A stretch of 64,000 nt of DNA from Colimorpha_A sp045540115 (GCA_045540115.1 JAZQGR010000096.1:70834-134833); one strand, 5' to 3'. Shown: positions 51,175 through 60,439, counted from the stretch's first letter. The notes: a model not told the origin generated them from the sequence alone. Made by a program: numbers and translations.

Positions 51175-52443
51175 TTAACCGAAATATTCGACTGTAGATT
51201 CCTTAACGTCTCTCCAAAGAGAAACAACACACGCTGTATTGATTATCGCCATCATTGATACGGTCAGATCTGATATTTCCCAAACAAGATAAGGAGCAAA
51301 TACTGATCCGATAATTCCCGTCATGCTGTATATTAAAAGATACAGACGGCGGGAATATCTTTTTCCTCCCAGAAAGCTTATCGATGATATTCCGTAGTAT
51401 GACCAGCAAACAACAGAAGCAAGTGCGTAAACGCTTGAGGATATTCCGATAAAATATCCGAGATATTTTCCGTAAAACCCGTACGCATTAAGAGCAACTG
51501 CCATACCGTTATAATTATGCGACGCCTGAGGCGTCATCAGAACGACGAAAGCGGTAAGTGTGCAAAGAAGTATTGTATCGACAAAAACCTCGAATATTCC
51601 CCATATTCCCTGCTCTGCAGGATGACACTCGGTTTTGTGTGCATAAGCGGCTGTACCGCAACCGGCTTCGTTTGATAGGATGCCTCTCGATGCACCAAGG
51701 CGAAGTGAATCCGAAATAATTAAACCAACAAGTCCGCCTGCGGCTGATTTTAAGTTAAAAGCATCACTAAGAATTTGCCGTGCTACGCTTGGTATGAGCT
51801 CAGCGTTTGATATTATAATGGCTATTGAAGCAATTACATAACCTATCGACAAGAGCGGTATAATGACAGCCGAGGCATATTCGATCCTTTTTCGGCCTCC
51901 GCATATCATAATAAGTGTTATTGCAGAAAATAATATACCCGTAAATAACTTTGGAGTTCCAAAGCAGCTAAGCATACTCTCGGCTGCTGCGGAGCTTTGG
52001 GTAATATTGCCTACTCCGATGGATGAAACCAATACCATAATCGAAAATAACGTAGCAAGAAAAGGCTTTTTTAAGCCGTGTTTTATGTATAATGCAGCTC
52101 CACCCTCTCCGTAGCTTTTATAGCGCATAGCAAGAACGACCTCTGCATATTTGATTACCATTGCCATAAATGCGAATACCCACATCCAGAATATTGTTCC
52201 CGCTCCACCTACCCCGATCGCGGCGGCAACACCCGCTATATTGCCGACGCCAAGGGTTCCTGATAAGGCAAGACAAGCAGATCTGAATGACTCCTTTCGG
52301 TTCTTACCGCCGAGGGACTTCAAAAGTCTGCGTGGTTTGTTGAAGGGCATAAATTTAAGCTTGATTAAAAGAAACAATCCCGAAATTGAAAGTATTATCG
52401 GCAGAAGAGGCCCTATGACCAAGGAATTTATAAGCGACAGCAT
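51175..52443 (-). CDS. Sodium:alanine symporter family protein (AGCS)
   Basis: 422 residues, about ten membrane segments. The AGCS signature LSGTLGVGNIAGVAAAIGVG is present, and AAAGGLVGLIISDSLRLGAS and LSNEAGCGTAAYAH are also typical. It imports alanine or glycine with Na+. It is monocistronic, convergent with hom. Confidence 0.92.
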   Translation of the reverse strand: MLSLINSLVIGPLLPIILSISGLFLLIKLKFMPFNKPRRLLKSLGGKNRKESFRSACLALSGTLGVGNIAGVAAAIGVGGAGTIFWMWVFAFMAMVIKYAEVVLAMRYKSYGEGGAALYIKHGLKKPFLATLFSIMVLVSSIGVGNITQSSAAAESMLSCFGTPKLFTGILFSAITLIMICGGRKRIEYASAVIIPLLSIGYVIASIAIIISNAELIPSVARQILSDAFNLKSAAGGLVGLIISDSLRLGASRGILSNEAGCGTAAYAHKTECHPAEQGIWGIFEVFVDTILLCTLTAFVVLMTPQASHNYNGMAVALNAYGFYGKYLGYFIGISSSVYALASVVCWSYYGISSISFLGGKRYSRRLYLLIYSMTGIIGSVFAPYLVWEISDLTVSMMAIINTACVVSLWRDVKESTVEYFG

Positions 52444-52469
52444 TTTTCCTCCATTTTTATAAAAAAGTC

Positions 52470-52498
52470 TTGCATTTTACTTGAATTTATGATAATAT
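52470..52498 (+). promoter_or_regulatory. Promoter of tRNA-Leu
   Basis: TTGCAT, 17-bp spacer, TAATAT, about 38 bases before the mature 5' end. Confidence 0.6.
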
Positions 52499-52535
52499 AA
52501 CACTGTTATATGCATATATGTTTTCATTAACGTTT

Positions 52536-52622
52536 GCCGGTGTGATGGAATTGGCAGACGTGCCGGACTCAAAATCCGGTGGTAGCGATACCGTGCGGGT
52601 TCGACCCCCGCCACCGGCACCA
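52536..52622 (+). tRNA. tRNA-Leu (CAA)
   Basis: 87 nt. Acceptor GCCGGTG pairs with CACCGGC, followed by A73 and an encoded CCA. The anticodon loop CTCAAAA sits between CCGGA and TCCGG, giving anticodon CAA. A long variable arm marks a class II tRNA. The T loop is GGTTCGACCC. Confidence 0.95.
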
Positions 52623-52654
52623 AAAAACGACAGCTTAATCAGCTGTCGTTTTTT
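52623..52654 (+). terminator. Terminator of tRNA-Leu
   Basis: A stem AAAAACGACAGCT (from about 52623) pairs with AGCTGTCGTTTTT (to 52654), loop TAATC, with a T run. Confidence 0.85.
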
Positions 52655-52699
52655 ACTTAAAAAGCAACCTGAAGTTTACATTACGATCTTTGAAATTTA

Positions 52700-52728
52700 T
52701 TGTGTAAAGCACGAAAAAGGATTATAAT
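52700..52728 (+). promoter_or_regulatory. Promoter of the XRE-membrane gene
   Basis: TTGTGT, 17-bp spacer, TATAAT. Confidence 0.7.
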
Positions 52729-52764
52729 GTTGCCAATATCAAACCCTGAAGGGAGAAATATATT

Positions 52765-53157
52765 ATGACGCTTGGTGAAAAGTTAGTAAAGATGAGAAAA
52801 GAGGAAAACTATACTCAGGAGCAGCTTGCAGAGATTCTTAAGGTATCTCGGCAATCCGTCAGTAAATGGGAAACTGATTTAGCATATCCTGAAACAGAAA
52901 AATTGATTGAGCTTGGTAAATTATTCAATTGCTCAATGGATTATCTTTTAAAAGATGAGATAATTGATAAGAATGGAAACGAGCTGACGCGAACTGAAAC
53001 GAATCCGGAGAAATTTGTTGGTAGGATAAAAAGCTTTTTAAGACAAATTTCGCTTTCGAGAATTATTGACGTCTCAATAAAAATCATTGGTTTTTTGATA
53101 GCTGTTGATGTAATAGCCGCAATAATTTATATGATAGTCAGCGGGAGGTTATATTGA
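52765..53157 (+). CDS. XRE regulator with C-terminal membrane segment
   Basis: 130 residues. The HTH is LVKMRKEENYTQEQLAEILK and SRQSVSKWETDLAYPETEKL, then a dimer-like LFNCSMDYLL. The C-terminus has one membrane segment (VSIKIIGFLIAVDVIAAIIY). Membrane-bound XRE regulators of this build are common in Clostridia. The target is unknown. The next gene lies 71 bases further and may be co-transcribed. Confidence 0.88.
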   Translation: MTLGEKLVKMRKEENYTQEQLAEILKVSRQSVSKWETDLAYPETEKLIELGKLFNCSMDYLLKDEIIDKNGNELTRTETNPEKFVGRIKSFLRQISLSRIIDVSIKIIGFLIAVDVIAAIIYMIVSGRLY

Positions 53158-53228
53158 TAATGCGTATTAAGTAATTTGATGCATAACTTCTTTTATCGTT
53201 GGAATAATAAAAATAAAAGGAGTTTTTT

Positions 53229-53663
53229 ATGATCGAATCGGATACTATAAAACTGTTGCGTGAATGCGACGCGGGAATTAAAATGGGCGTAAAGTCAATC
53301 GACGACGTTATAGACCATGTATACAGCAAACATTTCAAGGAGCTTTTGAACGATTGCAAGGATAAGCACGAAAGGCTCGATCGAGAGCTTCAAGAGCTTC
53401 TGGACAGATACGGAGATGAAGGCAAAAACCCAAGCATAATGGCTGAAGGAATGTCGAAAATGAAGACAGGCATTATGCTTACAATGAAGGATACTGACGA
53501 GACTATTGCCGATCTTATGACCGATGGTTGCAATATGGGAATTAAGTCATTGTCTAAATACCTGAATAAGTATGCGGCGGCAGATGAGTCGTCAAAAGAT
53601 ATCTGCAAACGCCTCATATCTCTTGAGGAAAAACTTGCGTCGGATATACGTGTGTATCTATAA
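53229..53663 (+). CDS. Ferritin-like DUF2383-type helical protein
   Basis: 144 residues, all helical. LLRECDAGIKMGVKSIDDVI and the spaced E/H/D residues resemble DUF2383/PA2169 four-helix proteins. A Met-rich third helix (MAEGMSKMKTGIMLTMKD) is unusual. The function is unknown. AAAAGGAG lies eight bases upstream. Confidence 0.6.
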   Translation: MIESDTIKLLRECDAGIKMGVKSIDDVIDHVYSKHFKELLNDCKDKHERLDRELQELLDRYGDEGKNPSIMAEGMSKMKTGIMLTMKDTDETIADLMTDGCNMGIKSLSKYLNKYAAADESSKDICKRLISLEEKLASDIRVYL

Positions 53664-53664
53664 A

Positions 53665-53686
53665 AGGAGGGCATTTTCGCCCTCCT
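53665..53686 (+). terminator. Terminator after the helical protein gene
   Basis: An 8-bp stem AGGAGGGC with loop ATTTTC, followed by TGATTTTTT. Confidence 0.82.
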
Positions 53687-53724
53687 GATTTTTTATTATT
53701 TATGTCGAAAACACGGATATTCCG

Positions 53725-53753
53725 TTGACAAGTATATGTTATTTTGATATAAT
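53725..53753 (+). promoter_or_regulatory. Promoter of the sodium-pump decarboxylase genes
   Basis: TTGACA, 17-bp spacer, TATAAT. Confidence 0.85.
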
Positions 53754-53794
53754 AATCTCAGTATTTTGACTATTCGATGGAAGGAATTTTTGCA

Positions 53795-54898
53795 ATGGAA
53801 CTAGACTTTTTAATTAAATACGTTACACAGATTACCTGGCAGCAGGTCGTTATGTGGTTGATCGGCGGTGTTTTGATTTTTCTTGCTATTTACAAGAAAA
53901 TGGAGCCCACGCTTCTTCTTCCGCTCGGTTTTGGTACAATTCTCGTTAACTTCCCGGGCTCGGGTGCAGTAGGTCCACACGGACCGCTTACGACTCTTTA
54001 TGAGGCTGGTATCGCAAACGAGCTCTTCCCTCTTCTTCTCTTTATCGGAATCGGTGCGATGATCGACTTCGGCCCTGTCCTTGCGAACCCTAAACTCATG
54101 ATATTCGGCGCCGCCGCGCAGTTTGGAATATTCCTCACACTTTGTACAGCATCGATGTTCTTTGCACCCAATGATGCCGCATCTATCGCGATTATCGGTG
54201 CTGCAGACGGTCCTACTGCAATCTCCGTTGCAATGAAGCTCGGTTCAAAGTATCTCGGACCCATAATGGTAGCGGCATATTCGTATATGGCACTCGTGCC
54301 TATTATTCAGCCGCCGATTATCAAGCTACTTACCACCAAAAAGGAAAGAAGAATCAGAATGGAATACAAGGAAGCTTCCGCATCCAAGCTCACAAGAATC
54401 CTCTTTCCTATCGTCATCACGATGGTAACTGTTATGATCGCGCCTGAGGCGGCTGCGCTCGTTGGATTTCTAATGTTTGGAAACCTCATTCGTGAGTGTG
54501 GAGTACTTAATTCACTCTCAGATACCGCGCAGAACGTTCTTGCTAATCTTGTTACTATTTTCCTCGGCATTACGATTGCGTCTCAGATGCAGGCAGAGCA
54601 GTTCCTTAAGCCGAACACACTTCTGATTCTCGGACTTGGACTTTTCGCATTCATATTCGATACAGCGGGAGGCGTTCTTTTTGCAAAGCTCCTGAATCTC
54701 TTCCTCAAGAAGAAGATGAACCCTATGATCGGTGCAGCCGGTATTTCAGCGTTCCCGATGTCAGGACGTATCGTTCATAAGCTTGCGCGTGAGGAAGACG
54801 ATCAGAACTTCCTTCTTATGCACTCGATCGGTGTTAACGTTTCAGGTCAGATCGCGTCTGTTATTGCGGGCGGTCTCATCCTCAGCTTCTTCGGTTAA
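53795..54898 (+). CDS. Sodium-pump decarboxylase beta subunit (OadB/GcdB/MmdB type)
   Basis: 367 residues from the ATG after AAGGA (MELDFLIKYVTQITWQQ). About ten membrane segments; LLFIGIGAMIDFGPVLANP, GAADGPTAISVAMKLG and GAAGISAFPMSGR are family signatures. It couples decarboxylation of a carboxybiotin intermediate to Na+ export. The carboxyltransferase (alpha) and biotin carrier are not in this window, so the substrate acid is unknown. Confidence 0.93.
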   Translation: MELDFLIKYVTQITWQQVVMWLIGGVLIFLAIYKKMEPTLLLPLGFGTILVNFPGSGAVGPHGPLTTLYEAGIANELFPLLLFIGIGAMIDFGPVLANPKLMIFGAAAQFGIFLTLCTASMFFAPNDAASIAIIGAADGPTAISVAMKLGSKYLGPIMVAAYSYMALVPIIQPPIIKLLTTKKERRIRMEYKEASASKLTRILFPIVITMVTVMIAPEAAALVGFLMFGNLIRECGVLNSLSDTAQNVLANLVTIFLGITIASQMQAEQFLKPNTLLILGLGLFAFIFDTAGGVLFAKLLNLFLKKKMNPMIGAAGISAFPMSGRIVHKLAREEDDQNFLLMHSIGVNVSGQIASVIAGGLILSFFG

Positions 54899-54916
54899 TG
54901 AAAGGAGAAAAGTACG

Positions 54917-55111
54917 ATGAATACATTTATACTTAATTTGATGAATGTTACTACTGCTGCCGCAACAGAAGCTGCAGAGGGCGGCTTTAATCCTGAAAAT
55001 TTCATAAAGAATCTGGGATATATGGGATCAGGAATGCTCGGAATATTCGTTGTAATTGGAATTATTGTTACGATAACGTATATCCTTAACGGATTATCAA
55101 AGAAAAAATAA
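54917..55111 (+). CDS. Small sodium-pump decarboxylase subunit (OadG-like)
   Basis: 64 residues with one membrane segment (GMLGIFVVIGIIVTITYIL) and a basic end NGLSKKK. The length, topology and position directly after the beta subunit fit the gamma/OadG-type membrane subunit. AAAGGAG lies ten bases upstream. The very short soluble tail is atypical. Confidence 0.7.
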   Translation: MNTFILNLMNVTTAAATEAAEGGFNPENFIKNLGYMGSGMLGIFVVIGIIVTITYILNGLSKKK

Positions 55112-55114
55112 GTG

Positions 55115-55144
55115 AAAAAGAACTGCCGAAAGGCAGTTCTTTTT
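55115..55144. terminator. Terminator with GAAA tetraloop
   Basis: A 13-bp stem (55115-55127 with 55132-55144), loop GAAA, T-rich on both strands; it serves both convergent units. Confidence 0.85.
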
Positions 55145-56234
55145 ATTTGAATATATCAAGGTTTTTCACTTCATTTGCAAGTGCTTCGCCCCAAAGACGG
55201 CATCCATCATCGTTAGGATGGTCCCCATACTTTGTCATATACGGTTCGTCGTCGCTTCTCTTAAGAATCTTAACAGTATCAAATAGATAGTATACCTTGT
55301 GAGAAAGCTCGGTAACGATATAATCATTAACTTCAATCCATTTTGTAATCTTCTCGTTCGCGTAATCAAATGGCGGAATTGTTTGAATTATGACCTTACA
55401 ACCTGCTGCAATAAGCTTATTTACTATCTTATTAAGGTTATCCTTGATCTGATCTGCAGTAAATCCTCTACCAATATCATTAACACCCATACAAACGAAT
55501 ACAATATCGTTCTGCTTCGCTTTATACAGCCAAATTCCATCGTTAGCGGCATCGTCCGCTCTTGCATATCCGAGACCGATATTCCAGTAAGAATAGTCGT
55601 TTCCGAGCTTATCAGCGACGACAGCACACCAATGATTATATGAGTTAAAGGTTGATCCTATTCCTTGCGTTATTGAGTCGCCAAGGAAGCAAACGCGAGC
55701 CTTGACCTGACGATTACATCCTATCATTGAGAGATACGGGTGGTTCTTTGAAGGCTGCCATTTGCCGTCAGTCAATACAAAGGACGGAATAATGCTTTCC
55801 TCATGCTTTGGTATCTGTGTTCCGGAATAGGATATTTCAACACAGATGTATTCATCTTCGTCTATATCAAGATATACTGAATCTGTAGTAAAGACCTCGC
55901 CTGGCTTGACTGTCTTACAGCGCTTTCCGCCGAAGGTCAGCTCGATCATTTCATCTGGCTCGTTAAAAGATTCCTGATCACAGAAATCAGTAATTCCGAC
56001 GGATGCGGAGTGAATTTGCCACTGCCCGATAACGAGATCCTTATAGCTTACTGAACCATCCTCATAGGTGCTGTCGATAATGTTTGATATCAGGAAGGAA
56101 TATTCATATTCACCAGAAGAGAATACCTTATAGAATATTCTACAGGTTGATACTGTATTATCCTCAGAGGTAAAAAAGCATTGATTGCCGCTGCCTGCAA
56201 GAGTGTTTGATTTGAAAATATTAAAGTAGTTCAT
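55143..56234 (-). CDS. SGNH/GDSL-type esterase-like protein
   Basis: 363 residues. The N-terminal half is a beta-sandwich-like domain (1-180). The C-terminal half is an SGNH hydrolase with CFLGDSITQGIG (nucleophile Ser), CMGVNDIGRG and the catalytic pair in GDHPND. Such two-domain proteins are often carbohydrate esterases. No signal peptide is seen, so it probably acts in the cytoplasm. It starts right after the P-type ATPase stop. Confidence 0.85.
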   Translation of the reverse strand: MNYFNIFKSNTLAGSGNQCFFTSEDNTVSTCRIFYKVFSSGEYEYSFLISNIIDSTYEDGSVSYKDLVIGQWQIHSASVGITDFCDQESFNEPDEMIELTFGGKRCKTVKPGEVFTTDSVYLDIDEDEYICVEISYSGTQIPKHEESIIPSFVLTDGKWQPSKNHPYLSMIGCNRQVKARVCFLGDSITQGIGSTFNSYNHWCAVVADKLGNDYSYWNIGLGYARADDAANDGIWLYKAKQNDIVFVCMGVNDIGRGFTADQIKDNLNKIVNKLIAAGCKVIIQTIPPFDYANEKITKWIEVNDYIVTELSHKVYYLFDTVKILKRSDDEPYMTKYGDHPNDDGCRLWGEALANEVKNLDIFK

Positions 56235-58781
56235 TTATGCTTTTTCCCTATTATTCTTAGTGTTGTATTTTTCGGCATCCTTTGCGAAGAAACCAAATAC
56301 TTTTTTGATCCAAGGATTAAAATTAAGGAATATCTTCTGGCATATGGTATCGACAGGATAAGCGATTATCATCAGGACGATAAGAACAAGAACCGCACCA
56401 AGTTTAAGAGGATGCAGGTCGAACATTTCCGGAAGGAAATAAGCCCCGCAAACGTACAGAAGGCCACAACCGATGACAAGTATCTTATGAAGAAGATTCA
56501 GAGGCCTTGAAACTCTTATAAGCATCAGATATGCAACGAACGAATACAGGAATATCGCGACAGTCGATGACTGCTGAATATCAAGAATAGGCTTGAAAGC
56601 GAACGCAAACAGCATAGACCATCCGACGATAAACGCTGCGGAGAGGGCTGCCGGAAATGCCTTAAAGAGAACATTGCGAAGGAACTTTCCGCTGACTCTT
56701 TCGTGATTCGACTCAAGCGCAAGGAAGAACGAAGGTATGCCGATGAAGAAGTAAGACACAAGCGAAATCTGCGCGGGAGTGAGAGGATAGTCGGCTACAA
56801 GCGCGATCGTAAATATCGAAAGAATGAATGAGAAGATGTTCTTGACAAGATAGAGCGACGCCGATCGCTGAATATTATTGATTACTCGTCTGCCTTCATC
56901 TACAACAGACGGCATGCTTGCGAAATTGGAATCGAGCAATACAAGGTCGGAAACACTTGCGGCTGCTTCACTGCCCGAAGCCATTGCTATGCTGCAATCC
57001 GCATCCTTTAGCGCGAGCACGTCGTTTACTCCGTCACCCGTCATCGCTACTGTATGACCAGCTTTTTTTAGAGCGCGGATAAACAGGCGCTTCTGCTCAG
57101 GTGTAACACGACCGAACACGTTATACTCAAGAATTGCCTTCTCAATCTTTTCTTTTGTGTCAAGGAGCGACGCATCGACAAACTTGTTTGCGCCTTCGAT
57201 GCCTGCCTCCTCTGCCGCCTTTGAAACGGTAAGGGGATTGTCACCTGAAATAACTTTGATTTGTACGCCCTGATCTGCAAAGTAGGCAAAAGTTTCTTTT
57301 GCTTCAGGGCGAATACGGTTGATAAGTGTAACAAGCGCAACGGGAATTATAACGCCGCCGAGAACTCCGTTGTTGAATATATCGTCACGGGAGTTTTCGG
57401 TGTATCGGTATTCGGCAAAGAGGAGAACTCTCTCGCCGAGAGATGAATGCTCTTCTATGATACCTCTGAAGCGCGCGAAGTCGTTTTTAAGAATGAATTC
57501 GGGAGCACCTATAAGGTAGCCCTCACCGTTTCCAAAACTCACAGCGCTGTATTTCGTGGCGGATGAGAAGCCCTTTATAGCGGAAGCAGAACGGAAGCTC
57601 TTATGGTCATCAAAATGCTCCTTAAGAGCAGCCATAGTGATGTTGTCGTTGTCCATATTAAGGACAAAGTCGCGAACGAGCTTCTCTGCATGATAAACAT
57701 CGTCTGAGCTGTCGCCGTCGATCGGTACGACGCTCTTAACGTGCATTTCGGGCTCGGTTACGGTTCCGGTTTTGTCGACGCAAATAACGTCAACGCGAGC
57801 AAGTGTCTCAATACACTTCATATCGTGAACAAGCGTTTTACGCTTTGCAAGTCTAATTACACCGAGCGCAAGCGCGATCGAGGTAAGCAGATACAGTCCT
57901 TCGGGAATCATGCCTATCACCGACGCGGCTGTCTTTTCAATGCTGACTTTAACGGGATTTGCAACGTCAGCATTAATCTTCATCTGCGTAAAATACATTG
58001 CAATCGACATCGGGATGATAAGAATACCGATAATTTTTATAAGCGTTGTCAGCGACTTCATCATTCCCGGGCGCTGTTTTTTCTTTGCTCGCTTAGCATC
58101 AACTGTAAGCTTCGAGGCAAAAGATTCGTATCCAACCTTTGTGAGCTGAGCCTTACATTTTCCCGACACAATAAAGCTTCCGGATAGAAGCTCGTCGTCA
58201 AGAGCTTTTTTGATCTCGTCAGACTCGCCCGTAACAAGTGCTTCGTTTACGCTTACGCTTCCTTCACATACAACGGCATCTGCGCAGATCTGATTTCCTG
58301 CCTCGAAGATTACAATGTCATCGAGAACAAGCTCCTCGGACGTCAGTAGCTCTTCCCTGCCGTCACGTATCGTTTTAACCAGAGGCGAGGATACGAGAGA
58401 AAGGTTTTCAAGAGTTTTCTTTGCTCTTAACTCCTGAATTATACCTATGATCGTATTTATCGCAACGATAGGCAGAAAAGTAAGGTGCTTGAACGAACCG
58501 ACGGAGATCAGCAACGCACCAATTATGAAAAAAATGATGTTGAAGTAAGTAAATACGTTCGTAAGAATAATTTTTCCAAGACTCGTCGATGTGTTGTCAA
58601 CTGCATTATTTACGTAGCCGTTCTCTTTTCTTTCCTTGACCTGTGCGGCAGTAAGTCCGATATCGGGGTCGGGGGTGTAACGAACAGCCGAATCAGCAGG
58701 CGGCTGATATATTTGCTTCTCAAAAAGCGATGACTTTATTTTTTCAATAAATGAAAAATCGCTATCAGTTTTTTTGCTCAT
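56235..58781 (-). CDS. P-type cation-transporting ATPase
   Basis: 848 residues. The actuator motif is EALVTGESDEI, the phosphorylation site VDVICVDKTGTVTEPE, and the hinge HTVAMTGDGVNDVLALKDAD. Ten membrane segments are expected. There is no heavy-metal-binding N-terminus or CPx motif. The general build resembles CtpE-like calcium or magnesium pumps; the ion is uncertain. It is transcribed together with the SGNH gene. Confidence 0.9.
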   Translation of the reverse strand: MSKKTDSDFSFIEKIKSSLFEKQIYQPPADSAVRYTPDPDIGLTAAQVKERKENGYVNNAVDNTSTSLGKIILTNVFTYFNIIFFIIGALLISVGSFKHLTFLPIVAINTIIGIIQELRAKKTLENLSLVSSPLVKTIRDGREELLTSEELVLDDIVIFEAGNQICADAVVCEGSVSVNEALVTGESDEIKKALDDELLSGSFIVSGKCKAQLTKVGYESFASKLTVDAKRAKKKQRPGMMKSLTTLIKIIGILIIPMSIAMYFTQMKINADVANPVKVSIEKTAASVIGMIPEGLYLLTSIALALGVIRLAKRKTLVHDMKCIETLARVDVICVDKTGTVTEPEMHVKSVVPIDGDSSDDVYHAEKLVRDFVLNMDNDNITMAALKEHFDDHKSFRSASAIKGFSSATKYSAVSFGNGEGYLIGAPEFILKNDFARFRGIIEEHSSLGERVLLFAEYRYTENSRDDIFNNGVLGGVIIPVALVTLINRIRPEAKETFAYFADQGVQIKVISGDNPLTVSKAAEEAGIEGANKFVDASLLDTKEKIEKAILEYNVFGRVTPEQKRLFIRALKKAGHTVAMTGDGVNDVLALKDADCSIAMASGSEAAASVSDLVLLDSNFASMPSVVDEGRRVINNIQRSASLYLVKNIFSFILSIFTIALVADYPLTPAQISLVSYFFIGIPSFFLALESNHERVSGKFLRNVLFKAFPAALSAAFIVGWSMLFAFAFKPILDIQQSSTVAIFLYSFVAYLMLIRVSRPLNLLHKILVIGCGLLYVCGAYFLPEMFDLHPLKLGAVLVLIVLMIIAYPVDTICQKIFLNFNPWIKKVFGFFAKDAEKYNTKNNREKA

Positions 58782-58815
58782 AATTTACCTCATTCGGGAG
58801 ATATTATATATAAAT

Positions 58816-58845
58816 ATTATAGCACATTGGTTCACCGATTGTAAA
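58816..58845 (-). promoter_or_regulatory. Promoter of the P-type ATPase operon
   Basis: TTTACA (58840-58845), 18-bp spacer, TATAAT (58816-58821), minus strand. Confidence 0.7.
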
Positions 58846-58885
58846 TACCAAAACTTATTATTTACAACAAATAAGGGGATATATA

Positions 58886-59326
58886 ATGAAAAATAAGACG
58901 GAATATTCAAAATACAGCGAAAAACGTGCAAGAAAGTCTCCACTTGTTGCTGATACTGTCAAGGCGTACCTTGTAGGCGGGCTAATATGTTCGTTCGGAC
59001 AGGGACTGACAGAACTATATACGTATCTTAATATTAAAGAAGATACAGTAAAAACACTTGTACCTGTTACACTTATTTTCATTGCCTCAATACTGACGGG
59101 CTTGGGAGTGTTTGATAATATTGCAAAGTTTGCAGGCGCCGGAACTCTTGTGCCAATAACGGGTTTTGCAAACGGTGTTGTGTCGCCGTCACTTGACGGT
59201 AAGGGTGAAGGGTATGTTCTTGGAGTTGGCGCCAATATGTTCAAAATCGCAGGACCTGTTATCGCATACGGCTCAGTCGCAAGCGTTATTTATGGGGTTA
59301 TATATTGGATAACGACATTATTTTAA
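58886..59326 (+). CDS. spoVAC: Stage V sporulation protein AC
   Basis: 146 residues, four membrane segments. LVADTVKAYLVGGLICSFGQ, ILTGLGVFDNIAKFAGAGTL and VPITGFANGVVSP are SpoVAC signatures. In spore formers it forms part of the dipicolinate channel with SpoVAD and SpoVAE, neither of which is adjacent here. The last 40 codons (59207-59326) occur twice more downstream, each with its stop codon, so the 3' end of this gene looks like an insertion target. AAGGGG lies eight bases before the ATG. Confidence 0.93.
   Translation: MKNKTEYSKYSEKRARKSPLVADTVKAYLVGGLICSFGQGLTELYTYLNIKEDTVKTLVPVTLIFIASILTGLGVFDNIAKFAGAGTLVPITGFANGVVSPSLDGKGEGYVLGVGANMFKIAGPVIAYGSVASVIYGVIYWITTLF
59207..59326 (+). repeat. 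spoVAC 3' repeat, copy 1 (in the intact gene)
   Basis: The last 40 codons of spoVAC. This is the reference copy of a 120-bp direct repeat found again at 60316 and 61437. Confidence 0.9.
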
Positions 59327-59334
59327 AGAAAAAA

Positions 59335-59355
59335 GGTTGACCGATTTGGTCAACC
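59335..59355. terminator. Terminator hairpin of cassette unit 1
   Basis: An 8-bp stem GGTTGACC with loop GATTT. On the minus strand it is followed by TTTTTT, so it ends the antisense cargo gene. It also lies just after the spoVAC stop. Confidence 0.75.
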
Positions 59356-59378
59356 CTAAAAGCAACAAATTATTTAAA

Positions 59379-60212
59379 TTAATCTTTTGTTAAAGTCTGT
59401 CGTTTGATTTTTATATTATAGCATCTTGTGTTTAGTGGTTGTCTACTAATATCCTCGTTATCAAAGACTTCAACCGTATATTTTTTTAATAACCCTGACT
59501 CAACTTGAAAACTATATTTATTAAGAGATAGTAGTACAGGCGAAATGTTACAGTTGAGATTTGAAGTTTCTACAACAATATTTTCTTTGGAATATGTATA
59601 AAATTCCTTATAAAATTCTATGACAGTATCGTTTTTAGTATCACACAAGGCGAGAACATATTTGAGAATTCTGCCATCTTCATCGTATTCACATTCGGCT
59701 ATGGTTTCGAGTTGATTCATACCATCAAACATAATACCAAGGCTTTTATTGTTGTTATATAAAATATACTCCGTCGCTATGAACTTTCCGTCTTGCCGAC
59801 GAGTAGCAATATGGTTGTTATTCGAATCGAAATAATGCGTGTATGTGGCTTTCGGGTTATTTGCTTTGCACAGACTACCGCGCTTACAGTTTCCAACAAC
59901 GATGTCTTGTATTAGACTTGGACAATAAAACCCGCGATGAATGTTTTCACCGCCCCTGCTTTTTTCTTCTCGGAAAGAGTGCTCAAGAAGGGATTTTTCA
60001 AGCAGCTGTTTATTTCCTTTTTGTGCTTTTATTAAATCGGTAAAGGCAGATGCTTCTTTGAGGTACGGTTCACAAAAGGCATTGTAGTCTTCTTCGGTCA
60101 TATTTAATTTTTTAAGAAAAGCTTTGTGAGATTCTTCAAAAAAGTTGCGTAAAGAATTTATGTCCTCTTCACTTAGGAAATCGAGTTCGTCAAAGATATT
60201 TATTTTAATCAC
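59379..60212 (-). CDS. Cargo gene of cassette unit 1, unknown protein
   Basis: 277 residues, soluble. An acidic helical N-terminal third (FDELDFLSEEDINSLRNFF) is followed by beta-rich sequence with YD-repeat-like pieces (THYFDSNNNHIATRRQDG, CEYDEDGRILKYV). I recognise no family; an immunity-protein-like fold is possible. The apparent start is GTG inside the ribosome site AAGGGGTGA, so the true start may lie a few codons in. It is driven by the cassette promoter and read towards spoVAC. Confidence 0.65.
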   Translation of the reverse strand: MIKINIFDELDFLSEEDINSLRNFFEESHKAFLKKLNMTEEDYNAFCEPYLKEASAFTDLIKAQKGNKQLLEKSLLEHSFREEKSRGGENIHRGFYCPSLIQDIVVGNCKRGSLCKANNPKATYTHYFDSNNNHIATRRQDGKFIATEYILYNNNKSLGIMFDGMNQLETIAECEYDEDGRILKYVLALCDTKNDTVIEFYKEFYTYSKENIVVETSNLNCNISPVLLSLNKYSFQVESGLLKKYTVEVFDNEDISRQPLNTRCYNIKIKRQTLTKD

Positions 60213-60250
60213 CCCTTGAGTGTAGTTAGAACAGTTTGTACATTTATTTC

Positions 60251-60279
60251 ATTATACCACACCGCTGTTTTAATGTAAA
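60251..60279 (-). promoter_or_regulatory. Cassette promoter, unit 1
   Basis: TTTACA (60274-60279), 17-bp spacer, TATAAT (60251-60256), minus strand. The spacer is nearly the same as in unit 2 (both end GGTGTGG). Confidence 0.8.
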
Positions 60280-60315
60280 TATTTTTTAATGGTGTGTCCT
60301 ATATTGACAGCAGCA

Positions 60316-60435
60316 GAAGGGTATGTTCTTGGAGTTGGCGCCAATATGTTCAAAATCGCAGGACCTGTTATCGCATACGGCACGGTCGCAAGCGTTATTT
60401 ATGGTGTTATTTATTGGATAACGACATTGTTTTAA
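60316..60435 (+). repeat. spoVAC 3' repeat, copy 2 (gene fragment)
   Basis: 40 codons to the stop, with the same protein sequence as copy 1 except Ser to Thr once. About six base differences, mostly silent. It has no start codon and no upstream part of spoVAC. Confidence 0.9.
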
Positions 60436-60439
60436 CGAC

